Source of the DNA: Alphaproteobacteria bacterium
GTDB taxonomy: Bacteria; Pseudomonadota; Alphaproteobacteria; Rhizobiales; Rhizobiaceae
Length of the DNA stretch: 5,211 bases
Assembly: GCA_030428345.1 (NCBI GenBank)
Contig: JAUIBM010000266.1
Location: forward strand, 1 to 5,211
Direction of reading: 5' to 3'
Shown: positions 1 through 4,961 of the stretch, piece after piece
Layout of the letters: each line of letters opens with the position of its first letter
How positions within the stretch are numbered: the stretch's first letter is position 1
Translations under genes and position numbers: made by a program
The notes under the pieces: model-generated
Seen by the model: the letters and a program-made list of their open reading frames with translations, nothing else
Databases searched by the model: none
Told to the model about the DNA's origin: nothing

Positions 1-613
1 TGCCGCCGAGGATGCCGAAGATCGACTGCACGAAAAACGGCGGCTCGATCATCCCCCGGTCGGCGAAGTGCGCAAGGTTGTAGAGATGGCCGACGTCGTA
101 GCATTCGAATTCGAACCGGGTGCCGTGCTCCGACAGTTCGGTGACGGCGCGTTCGATCTGGCTGAAGGTGTTCGACAGGATGAAGTCCGTCGTCATCTCG
201 AGATAGGGCCGTTCCCAATCATGCTGAAATCCGCCGCGCCTGGCCGCGCCCGAAATGTTGAAGTTGAACGAGCCCATGTTCATGGAGGCTATCTCGGGCT
301 TGAAGTGGTTCGCCGCGGCCAGGCGCTGATCCATGGACATGCCGAGGCCGGCGCCGGTGGTGATGTTGATGATCGCGTCGCACCCGTCGCGGATGACCGG
401 CAGGAATTTTTCGTATTCCGCGATGTCCTGCGTGGGTTTTCCGGTGCCGGTTTCGCGAGCGTGCAAATGCAGGATCGCCGCTCCTGCTTCGGCCGCGCCG
501 ATGGCCTGGGCGGCGATGTCCTCGGCCGTCACCGGGAGGTGTTCGGACATCGAGGGCGTATGGATCGACCCGGTCACGGCGCAGCTGATGATGACTTTTC
601 CGGCGCGTCTCAT
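1..613 (-). CDS. Beta-keto acid cleavage enzyme (BKACE/DUF849, 3-keto-5-aminohexanoate cleavage family), C-terminus cut off
   Basis: This gene is absent from simple ORF lists because it runs off the left edge; 204 codons are visible. Family members are zinc enzymes that condense a beta-keto acid with acetyl-CoA and release acetoacetate plus a new acyl-CoA; the lysine-fermentation enzyme Kce is the type example. The N-terminus MRRAGKVIISCAVTGSIHTP is typical of the family. It is followed by LPVTAEDIAAQA and the metal-binding motif HLHAR with His49 and His51. Further on come INITTGAG (about 98-105), MNMGSFNFN (about 127-135), and FECYDVGHL followed by GMIEPPFFVQ. Family members are usually about 270-310 residues, so roughly a third is missing. 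The ATG at 613 is supported by a strong AGGAGG (627-622) eight bases upstream. It follows the CitE-like gene by 21 bases and is almost certainly cotranscribed. The substrate side-chain preference of this family cannot be read from the visible part. Confidence 0.92.
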   Translation of the reverse strand, partial: MRRAGKVIISCAVTGSIHTPSMSEHLPVTAEDIAAQAIGAAEAGAAILHLHARETGTGKPTQDIAEYEKFLPVIRDGCDAIINITTGAGLGMSMDQRLAAANHFKPEIASMNMGSFNFNISGAARRGGFQHDWERPYLEMTTDFILSNTFSQIERAVTELSEHGTRFEFECYDVGHLYNLAHFADRGMIEPPFFVQSIFGILGG

Positions 614-634
614 GGTAAGCTCCTCCTGGTGGTG

Positions 635-1537
635 TCAGCCGCGCGCCGCGATGGCTTCGTGCAGCGCAAGCACGTTGCGGGCCTGTTTCAGATGCGGGAT
701 GTCGATCATCTTGCCGTTCAGCCCGACAGCGCCGGTGCCGGGGCTGGCGTCGAAGGCCGCGATGACCTGACGGGCGTGCTCGACCGCCTCGGGCGAGGGG
801 GCGAAGGAATCGTTGATCGGATCGACCTGCGCCGGATGGATGGCGATGCGACCGGCAAAGCCCTCATCGGCTGCGCGCGAGGACGACTGCCGCAGCCCGG
901 CCTCGTCGCGGAAATCGACGTACAACGTGTCGATGGCCGCCACACCGGCGGCCCTGGCCGCGAGCAGGACCTGCACGCGCGCCAGCTTGTAGACCAGCGC
1001 CCATTCGCCGGTCGCCGGATCGAGATTGGTGCTGGCCCCGATCGCGGCCGAGAGGTCTTCCGCTCCCCAGGTCAGGCCGATCAGCCGGGGCAGGGGACGA
1101 TCGGCAAATTCAGTCAGCTTCAGCGTCCCTGCTGCGGTTTCCGTCGCCACCGGCAGAATGCGGGTCGATCCTGCGGGAATGGCGTGCGCCGCCTCGAACG
1201 CGTCGAGCCAGAGGGAAAGTACGCGCACGTCGTCCGCGCAGGCGGTCTTGGGGATCATGATCCCGTCCGGGGCGCCGGGCATGACGCCGGAAAGGTCTTC
1301 CAGGGCGCCTTCGCCAAGCGGGTTGATCCGCACATAAAGCAGCGACTTGCGTCCGTCGCGCGGTCGGGCGGAAAGATGCGCCAGCACTTTTTCGCGCGCG
1401 TCGGCCTTGGCCTGCGGCGCGACTGAATCCTCCAGGTCCAGGATCAACGCGTCCGCGCTCGATCCGTCGGCCTTGCCCAGCTTCTTTTCGCTGTCGCCGG
1501 GGATGAACAGCCAGGAACGGGGGATCATCTCGATCAT
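635..1537 (-). CDS. CitE/HpcH-family acyl-CoA lyase (malyl-CoA/citramalyl-CoA lyase-like)
   Basis: This is a 300-residue Mg-dependent TIM-barrel lyase that would reversibly split a beta-hydroxyacyl-CoA, for example malyl- or citramalyl-CoA, into acetyl-CoA (or propionyl-CoA) and an oxo acid. Family motifs appear in order: RSWLFIPGDSEKK (7-19), ADALILDLEDSVAP with K44 and R48, YVRINPL with Arg70, IPK (95-97), the probable metal ligand Glu133 in ATETAAG, Asp161 in LTWGAEDL, and IHPAQVDPIN near the C-terminus. The length suits a stand-alone CitE-like protein rather than the citrate lyase beta subunit, and no citrate lyase alpha or gamma subunit is nearby. The reading frame is open up to 1585, but I chose the ATG at 1537. 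It overlaps the hydratase stop codon as ATGA (1537-1534) and puts the conserved RSWLFIPG at the usual distance from the start. An ATG at 1528 is also possible. Translational coupling to the hydratase is likely, because the local ribosome site is weak. Confidence 0.92.
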   Translation of the reverse strand: MIEMIPRSWLFIPGDSEKKLGKADGSSADALILDLEDSVAPQAKADAREKVLAHLSARPRDGRKSLLYVRINPLGEGALEDLSGVMPGAPDGIMIPKTACADDVRVLSLWLDAFEAAHAIPAGSTRILPVATETAAGTLKLTEFADRPLPRLIGLTWGAEDLSAAIGASTNLDPATGEWALVYKLARVQVLLAARAAGVAAIDTLYVDFRDEAGLRQSSSRAADEGFAGRIAIHPAQVDPINDSFAPSPEAVEHARQVIAAFDASPGTGAVGLNGKMIDIPHLKQARNVLALHEAIAARG

Positions 1538-2001
1538 GCCGCATCCCCGGCCGGCCGCTTCAGCTGAAGTCCGGACCGCTTGCACGAGGCGACCAGTTCG
1601 CCGGTCTGCTTGTAGGCGCGGTGCTGGAACGTGACGATGCCGGCATTCGGGCGCGATCTCGACTCGCGCAGCTCAAGCACTTCGGTCTCGACGCGGATCG
1701 TGTCGCCGTGGAACAGCGGCGCCGGAAAGCGGACCTCGTCCCAGCCGAGATTGGCCACCGCCGTGCCAAGGGTCGTATCGCCGACCGAAATCCCCACGAC
1801 CAGCCCGAGGGTGAAGGCCGAGTTGACCAGGCGTTGGCCGAATTCGGTCTGGGTCCGGCAATATTCCTCGTCGAGGTGCAACAGGGCCGGGTTGTGCGTC
1901 ATCGAGGAGAAGAGAACATTGTCCATCTCCGTGATCGTGCGGGACTGGACATGCCTGAAGATCTGGCCGACCTCGAGTTCGTCAAAAAATACGCCCGGCA
2001 T
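1534..2001 (-). CDS. MaoC-like hotdog-fold enoyl-CoA hydratase
   Basis: This 155-residue single-hotdog protein would add water across the double bond of an acyl-CoA, or remove it. It starts GVFFDELEVGQIF, the usual MaoC opening. The active-site segment follows: TITEMDNVLFSSMTHNPALLHLDEEY, with Asn37 and the likely catalytic His42, then FGQRLVNSAFTLGLVVG on the central helix. VRFPAPLFHGDTI and a last strand with VTFQHRAYKQTGELVA complete the fold. The classical hydratase-2 motif has Asp five residues before the His, whereas here that position is Asn37. Related MaoC proteins in mesaconyl- or itaconyl-CoA type pathways also vary at this site, so this is probably a subfamily trait rather than a defect. 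The ATG at 2001 has AAGGAG (2016-2011) nine bases upstream. The 3' end overlaps the CitE-like gene by four bases, and the CoA-transferase ends 83 bases upstream. Together these suggest hydration of an unsaturated CoA ester just before the lyase acts. Confidence 0.93.
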   Translation of the reverse strand: MPGVFFDELEVGQIFRHVQSRTITEMDNVLFSSMTHNPALLHLDEEYCRTQTEFGQRLVNSAFTLGLVVGISVGDTTLGTAVANLGWDEVRFPAPLFHGDTIRVETEVLELRESRSRPNAGIVTFQHRAYKQTGELVASCKRSGLQLKRPAGDAA

Positions 2002-2084
2002 TTCATTAGGCTCCTTGCATTTGAATGGGGGGAAGGGCCGCAGCGCAGGCCATTGGCGTCTTCCGCTTTGGCGGCATCATCGGA

Positions 2085-3296
2085 TCAACTCACCACGCCG
2101 CCGAGGCGCAGCTTCCCTATCTCCTCGGCGGAATATCCGGCGCCCCCGAGGATTGCGTCCGTGTGCTCTCCGAGGCGGGGTGGCGGCCTGCTCGCGCCGC
2201 GCGGCCGCCCGACGAACCGCACCGGCTGGGCGATGCCGCGCATCAATCCCGCGCCCGGCTTTTCGTATTCGAGAAAAATGTCCGATTGCCTGGAATGGGG
2301 ATGGTCGAGCAGGGCGATCAGGTCGTTGATCGGCGAGCAGGGCACACGCGCCCTGGAAAGCTCCGCGTCCCAGAAGGCCATCGTGCGTTTGGCGATGGCG
2401 GCGCTGACGATCGCCAGCGTGGCGTCGCGGTTTTCGACCCTTGCCGCGTTCGTGGCGAAGCGGGGATCTTCGACGCAGGATTGAAGCCCGGCGATGGCGC
2501 AAAACTTGCGCCACAACGAGTCGTTGGCGACCCCGATCATGACAGTGCCGTCCGAGGCGTCGAACACCTGGTAGGGGCAGAGGGACTCGTGGCTGGTCCC
2601 GAAGCGGGGCGGCAGTTTCCCGCGCTCCCAATAGCTCTGGATATTGTAGCCCAGCAGCCCCACGGCGGTCTCGTACAAGGAAACCTCGACCGCCTCGGCC
2701 GACCCGGTCCGCTCACGCGCGAGAAGCGCGGCGAGGATTCCCGAAAGCGCGTGGAAGCCCGTCGCCTGGTCGATCGGGGAGATGGGACTGCGGACATGGG
2801 GTCCGCCCTCCTCGCCGGTCATCGCCATCATCCCGCTGAACGCCTGGAGGATCACGTCATAGCCGGGCGCATCCTTCATGGGGCCCGTGCGGCCGAAGCC
2901 GGAGATCGAACAATGCACCAGACGCGGATTGACTCCTTGCAGCGTGGCGCGGTCGATGCCCAGTCGTTCGGCAACGCCCGTGCCGAAACTCTCTATGGCG
3001 ACGTCGCAATCCGCCGCCAGCCTGTGCGCGACGCCGCGGCCGTGATCGCGCTTCAGGTCGATGACGATGCTGCGCTTGCCCCGGTTCGCGCTCATGAAGA
3101 CCGCGCCCAGGCCCGGCGCATGGAAGGGCGGCCAGCCGCGCGTATCGTCGCCGCTGCCGGGCGCCTCGACCTTGACGACGTCTGCGCCCATATCCGCCAG
3201 ATATTGGGCGCAGAGCGGGCCGGCCAGGACCTTGGAGAAATCCAGCACGCGCAGGCCCGCCAGCGGAAGCGATGGATTGGTGCGTGGGCAGGTCAT
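2085..3296 (-). CDS. Class III CoA-transferase (CaiB/BaiF/formyl-CoA transferase family)
   Basis: This 403-residue, full-length family III CoA-transferase would move CoA from a donor thioester onto a carboxylic acid through an aspartyl-CoA thioester intermediate. It is probably the activating step of the operon. Visible hallmarks are LAGLRVLDFSKVLAGP (12-27), the nucleotide-proximal DMGADVVKVEAPGSGDDTRGW (35-55), NRGKRSIVIDLK (71-82), NPRLVHCSISGFGRTGP (123-139) and PGYDVILQAFSG. The catalytic Asp is Asp176 in ISPIDQATGFHALSGILAAL, aligned from memory with Asp169 of Oxalobacter formyl-CoA transferase. The C-terminus has the usual RLGEHTDAIL. The ATG at 3296 is the only plausible start: an in-frame TGA lies five codons upstream, and GLRVLDFS must stay inside the protein. 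There is no good Shine-Dalgarno sequence in front of it, which is unusual for the lead gene of an operon. Substrate and CoA donor cannot be predicted. Confidence 0.95.
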   Translation of the reverse strand: MTCPRTNPSLPLAGLRVLDFSKVLAGPLCAQYLADMGADVVKVEAPGSGDDTRGWPPFHAPGLGAVFMSANRGKRSIVIDLKRDHGRGVAHRLAADCDVAIESFGTGVAERLGIDRATLQGVNPRLVHCSISGFGRTGPMKDAPGYDVILQAFSGMMAMTGEEGGPHVRSPISPIDQATGFHALSGILAALLARERTGSAEAVEVSLYETAVGLLGYNIQSYWERGKLPPRFGTSHESLCPYQVFDASDGTVMIGVANDSLWRKFCAIAGLQSCVEDPRFATNAARVENRDATLAIVSAAIAKRTMAFWDAELSRARVPCSPINDLIALLDHPHSRQSDIFLEYEKPGAGLMRGIAQPVRFVGRPRGASRPPPRLGEHTDAILGGAGYSAEEIGKLRLGGVVS

Positions 3297-3340
3297 CAGC
3301 CGCTCAACTCATCCGACGACGGGGCAGGGGCCATTGCGCA

Positions 3341-3358
3341 GGCCGGTCATTGGTCTGA
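3341..3358. repeat. Second copy of the operator-containing repeat (direct repeat of 3501-3518)
   Basis: GGCCGGTCATTGGTCTGA here matches GGCCCGTCAATGGTCTGA at 3501-3518 in 16 of 18 bases, in the same orientation and exactly 160 bases apart. The left half-site TGGT and the CTG spacer are kept. The right half-site is degenerate (ATGT in place of ACCA). This copy ends 45 bases upstream of the CoA-transferase start codon. It is probably a weaker, cooperative operator. Confidence 0.5.
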
Positions 3359-3485
3359 TGTATGCGGCGAAAGTCTTGGAGGACGGAATCCGACAGCCCG
3401 CGAATCCAGGGGCTCTTGATCCATTGGAAGCCGGAAACACCATTACGCGGCCCTCTCTTGCGCGCCAAGCCATGAGTTAGTACGG

Positions 3486-3495
3486 TAGTATACTA
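3486..3495. repeat. AT-rich palindrome TAGTATACTA
   Basis: This is a perfect 10-base palindrome, nested with a second inverted pair, TTAGTA (3477-3482) and TACTAA (3491-3496). It includes the -10-like TATACT on both strands. It stands out in GC-rich DNA and lies 15 bases from the TGGTCTGACCA site, so it may be promoter or operator DNA. No specific protein can be assigned. Confidence 0.35.
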
Positions 3496-3510
3496 AATTT
3501 GGCCCGTCAA

Positions 3511-3521
3511 TGGTCTGACCA
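3511..3521. promoter_or_regulatory. FadR/GntR-type operator palindrome TGGTCTGACCA
   Basis: This is a perfect 11-base palindrome, TGGT-CTG-ACCA. It fits the TNGTNNNACNA core known for FadR/FCD-type GntR regulators and matches the TGGTCNGACCA centre of E. coli FadR sites. It lies 51 bases beyond the stop codon of the adjacent FCD regulator gene, in the gap before the enzyme operon. It abuts the TTGACG hexamer on the minus strand, a position suited to repression. Binding by the neighbouring regulator is an inference. Confidence 0.6.
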
Positions 3522-3571
3522 ATAAACCGGTGGCTCCCGTGCTCTTGCGCCTGCTGAATTCGGGGGGATTG

Positions 3572-4282
3572 TCAGCCTTCGATGTCGCGCGTCAGCCGCG
3601 AATAGCTGGTCAGGTGCGCTTCCATCGCGAGGGCCGCGCCCTCGGCGTCGCGCGCGCGCAGCGCGGACATGACATCCTGATGCGCGGAAATCGCCCGTTG
3701 CCGGTTTTCCGGCGTCGTCACCTTCTCATACTCGGTCGAGCTCGAGGCGATCGACAATACCGGTTCGATGAGGGCGAGCAGCGGCTCGTTCCCGCTCACC
3801 CGGGCGATGGCAAGATGCCAGTCGTAATTGGTCTGCCGGTAAACCTTGATGTCGCCGGCCGAGGCGATGAATTTCTCGTGCAGCGCCTCGATGCCGCCCA
3901 TCGCCGTTTCCGTCATGTTTCGCACGGCAAGCCGGGCGAGCATCGGCTCGATCGCGGAGCGGCAGTCGAGGATCGCGCTGAGCGACACGCCGTTGGCCCG
4001 GACAAAAATATCGACCAGATGCACCAGGCGATCCCGGCGCGGGACGATCACCCGGCAGCCGCCGAAGCGGCCGCGATTGACCTCGACCAGGCCTTCGGCC
4101 TCGATCTCGCGAATTGCTTCCCTCACCGAGCTCCGGCTGAGGCCATAATCGTCGCCGAGCGACCTTTCGGAGGGCAGCAGCTGGCCGGGCCGTATCGCGC
4201 CGGTGAGTATCTTCCGTCGAAGATCGTCCCGCAATGTCTCTCTGGAATAGGTGTGCGAGGCGGGTTTCGATTCGACGGCCAA
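3572..4282 (-). CDS. GntR-family transcriptional regulator, FadR/FCD subfamily
   Basis: With a TTG start this is a 236-residue regulator, the normal size for FCD-type GntR proteins. The N-terminal winged helix-turn-helix covers about residues 12-79. It has LRRKILTGAIRPGQLLPSER and then the recognition region YGLSRSSVREAIREIEAEGLVEVNRGRFGG, both highly typical. The helical FCD ligand-binding domain follows (about 85-232). His156 (in NYDWHLAIARVSGN), His201 (SAHQDVMSAL) and His223 (EAHLTSY) match the usual histidines of the metal site that helps bind small organic acids. The frame stays open up to an ATG at 4513, which would add 77 residues. That extension reads through palindromic repeats and has no domain, so I reject it in favour of the TTG with GGGAGG seven bases upstream. 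The regulator probably represses the operon downstream and is released by a carboxylate or its CoA ester; the operator-like palindrome in the next gap supports this. Confidence 0.92.
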   Translation of the reverse strand: MAVESKPASHTYSRETLRDDLRRKILTGAIRPGQLLPSERSLGDDYGLSRSSVREAIREIEAEGLVEVNRGRFGGCRVIVPRRDRLVHLVDIFVRANGVSLSAILDCRSAIEPMLARLAVRNMTETAMGGIEALHEKFIASAGDIKVYRQTNYDWHLAIARVSGNEPLLALIEPVLSIASSSTEYEKVTTPENRQRAISAHQDVMSALRARDAEGAALAMEAHLTSYSRLTRDIEG

Positions 4283-4289
4283 AGCCGGG

Positions 4290-4295
4290 CCTCCC
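4290..4295 (-). promoter_or_regulatory. Ribosome binding site that decides the TTG start of the regulator
   Basis: On the minus strand GGGAGG lies seven bases before the TTG at 4282-4280. It is the only well-spaced Shine-Dalgarno sequence for any start codon in this frame. Further upstream a CATAAT (4319-4314) could be the -10 hexamer, but I found no matching -35. Confidence 0.65.
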
Positions 4296-4320
4296 TGCTG
4301 TTCAGGCCATGCTATTATGA

Positions 4321-4349
4321 CTTGCGCCTCCCGGCAAACCGGCTGCAAG
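4321..4349. repeat. Imperfect inverted repeat upstream of the regulator
   Basis: CTTGC (4321-4325) pairs with GCAAG (4345-4349), and inside them CCGG (4331-4334) pairs with CCGG (4339-4342) around CAAA. It sits beside the -10-like CATAAT of the regulator gene, so it could be an operator or simply another palindrome of the repeat cluster to its right. It does not contain the TGGTnnnACCA core seen in the operon control region. Confidence 0.3.
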
Positions 4350-4399
4350 GGCGATGGCGACATGGAGCCGCGTCGGCTTGCGCCCGTGGCATTCTTGCC

Positions 4400-4444
4400 G
4401 GTTCGGGTCTTGCGCTTCACTTCACTCAATGTGCGACCCGAACC
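4400..4444 (+). repeat. Palindrome family copy 1
   Basis: The arms GGTTCGGGTC (4400-4409) and GACCCGAACC (4435-4444) are perfectly complementary. After a two-base TT bulge the stem continues as GCGC (4412-4415) with GTGC (4431-4434), leaving a 15-base loop TTCACTTCACTCAAT. The inner TTGCGC...GTGC and the loop are shared with copies at 4813, 4865 and, inverted, 4902. Confidence 0.85.
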
Positions 4445-4470
4445 CGTATTCTTCTCCTGGTTCAACCCAT

Positions 4471-4497
4471 GCGCTTCGCCCTTCGGGCTCATGGTGC
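4471..4497 (+). repeat. Degenerate core of the palindrome family
   Basis: Only the inner part is present: GCGC, then a loop region with TTCGCCC-TTC-GGGCTCA, then GTGC. It matches the core of the inverted copy at 4902-4948, which has the same GCCC/GGGC mini-hairpin. The flanking outer arms no longer pair, so this looks like a decayed or truncated copy. Confidence 0.6.
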
Positions 4498-4500
4498 GTT

Positions 4501-4532
4501 TTCCACAACACACGCCTCCGCGGCCACGCGGC
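4501..4532 (+). repeat. Direct repeat DR-a, copy 1
   Basis: It starts TTCCACAACACA and ends CACGCGGC, and matches 4747-4778 in 28 of 32 positions. In this copy CCACAA (4503-4508) also pairs with TTGTGG (4542-4547), enclosing CCGCG (4518-4522) paired with CGCGG (4527-4531), so it too is the left side of a hairpin. Its function is unknown. Confidence 0.7.
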
Positions 4533-4573
4533 GGGTCCCGCTTGTGGCATCGCCCGCTCCCTTCTCATCGGTC

Positions 4574-4638
4574 ATCGTCGGACCATCCGCGCGGCGAACG
4601 GTCTTCGCCGTTCGCTTGCCGCGCTCCTATCCGACGAT
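4574..4638. repeat. Long nested hairpin H1
   Basis: Three successive perfect stem segments are visible: ATCGTCGGA (4574-4582) with TCCGACGAT (4630-4638), GCGCGGC (4589-4595) with GCCGCGC (4618-4624), and GAACGG (4596-4601) with CCGTTC (4608-4613), closed by a TCTTCG loop. That is 22 pairs in 65 bases, interrupted by small internal loops. It directly abuts the next hairpin. Confidence 0.8.
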
Positions 4639-4690
4639 CCATACCGTTGCCTTGTCGCATCGCTGCCTTCGGCGAAAGGTAACGGAATGG
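4639..4690. repeat. Hairpin H2
   Basis: CCATACCGTTGCC (4639-4651) pairs with GGTAACGGAATGG (4678-4690) at 11 of 13 positions. The interior contains a smaller GCC-TTC-GGC hairpin. It begins on the base right after H1 ends. Confidence 0.75.
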
Positions 4691-4691
4691 A

Positions 4692-4722
4692 TCCTCGGGT
4701 CACGGCTTCGCCGGCCCGAGGA
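4692..4722. repeat. Hairpin H3
   Basis: TCCTCGGG (4692-4699) pairs with CCCGAGGA (4715-4722), enclosing CGGC-TTC-GCCG (4703-4713). There is no T-run on the plus strand after it nor on the minus strand beyond its left side, so it is not a classical terminator. It is one base from H2. Confidence 0.75.
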
Positions 4723-4746
4723 CGACCGGAGTAAATTGGCTCGCCA

Positions 4747-4778
4747 TTCCACAACACATGCCTCTGCGTTCACGCGGC
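4747..4778 (+). repeat. Direct repeat DR-a, copy 2
   Basis: Second copy of the 4501-4532 repeat (28/32 identical), 246 bases downstream in the same orientation. It leads into a small GGCT-GAAAA-AGCC hairpin (4776-4788), and CCAC (4749-4752) can pair with GTGG (4790-4793). Confidence 0.7.
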
Positions 4779-4812
4779 TGAAAAAGCCCGTGGGATGAGT
4801 AGTTTTTGTTGG

Positions 4813-4855
4813 GTTCGGATCTTGCGCTTCGCTTCGCTCAACGTGCGATCCGAAC
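4813..4855 (+). repeat. Palindrome family copy 2
   Basis: The arms GTTCGGATC (4813-4821) and GATCCGAAC (4847-4855) pair perfectly. After TT come GCGC (4824-4827) and GTGC (4843-4846), with loop TTCGCTTCGCTCAAC. Compared with copy 1, the arm change G to A is matched by C to T in the opposite arm. Confidence 0.87.
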
Positions 4856-4864
4856 TTTATTCCG

Positions 4865-4900
4865 GTCCAAATCTTGCGCGTAAACACGTGCGATTTGGAC
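4865..4900 (+). repeat. Palindrome family copy 3 (short loop)
   Basis: The arms GTCCAAATC (4865-4873) and GATTTGGAC (4892-4900) pair perfectly. The TT bulge and the GCGC/GTGC inner stem with its G-T wobble are retained. The loop region is replaced by GTAAACAC, so the stem extends two more pairs to an AAAC loop. Confidence 0.85.
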
Positions 4901-4901
4901 A

Positions 4902-4948
4902 GTTCAAACCGCACGTTGAGCCCGCAGGGCGAAGCGCAAGGTTTGAAC
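4902..4948 (-). repeat. Palindrome family copy 4 (inverted)
   Basis: The arms GTTCAAACC (4902-4910) and GGTTTGAAC (4940-4948) pair perfectly. Read on the minus strand it has TT, GCGC, a 19-base loop TTCGCCCTGCGGGCTCAAC and GTGC, matching the orientation-specific core of copies 1-3. It is separated from copy 3 by a single base, forming an inverted pair of palindromes as in BIME arrangements. Confidence 0.87.
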
Positions 4949-4961
4949 CCAAAACTACAGA

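Larger units (their letters stand above)
3297..3571 (-). promoter_or_regulatory. Control region between the regulator gene and the catabolic operon
   Basis: This 275-base gap carries the operator-like palindrome at 3511-3521, its partial repeat at 3341-3358, and AT-rich DNA at 3477-3500 in an otherwise GC-rich context. On the minus strand a TTGACG (3510-3505) and a TATACT (3492-3487) look like promoter hexamers. They are only 12 bases apart, so they cannot be one normal -35/-10 pair. TTGACG with TACCGT at 17 bases is possible but has a poor -10. I see no convincing terminator after the regulator, so read-through from the regulator into the operon is possible. If transcription starts near 3480, the leader before the CoA-transferase would be about 180 bases. 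Confidence 0.4.
4350..4961. other. Non-coding palindrome-rich spacer (REP-like cluster)
   Basis: About 610 bases without a believable protein gene. All frames here are short, give low-complexity Arg/Ser/Pro-rich products and read directly through hairpins. The stretch contains the individually listed hairpin family copies, three abutting hairpins and a 32-base direct repeat. Such clusters are typical of REP/BIME-like intergenic DNA. Only the first ~50 bases (4350-4399) lack a recognisable repeat. Confidence 0.75.

Noticed and set aside
68..1426. Long plus-strand open frame of 452 codons opposite the BKACE and CitE-like genes
   Set aside because: It has no recognisable domain and lies antisense to two genes with clear family motifs. 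It is a GC-rich shadow frame.
1538..1585. Upstream ATG (1585) for the CitE-like lyase, adding 16 residues
   Set aside because: It would overlap the hydratase by 52 bases, and the extra residues precede the normal family N-terminus. The ATGA-coupled start at 1537 is better.
2025..3419. 464-codon plus-strand open frame opposite the CoA-transferase
   Set aside because: The minus strand encodes an intact class III CoA-transferase with its catalytic Asp. The plus product has no family features.
3309..3473. 54-codon minus-strand frame directly upstream of, and in phase with, the CoA-transferase
   Set aside because: It has no Shine-Dalgarno sequence and no recognisable motif, and it ends at a TGA five codons before the real start. 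It overlaps the presumed leader, so a leader peptide cannot be excluded but is unsupported.
4692..4722. Hairpin as a rho-independent terminator
   Set aside because: No T-run follows on either strand, and no gene on either strand ends nearby.
3530..4798. 422-codon plus-strand open frame opposite the regulator and reaching into the palindromes
   Set aside because: It is antisense to a clear GntR/FCD gene and continues through hairpin repeats; there is no domain and no sensible start context.
4627..4914. 95-codon minus-strand frame containing HVERSEAQDP
   Set aside because: It is a translation of the palindromic repeats. Such peptides are common false ORFs from repeat DNA.
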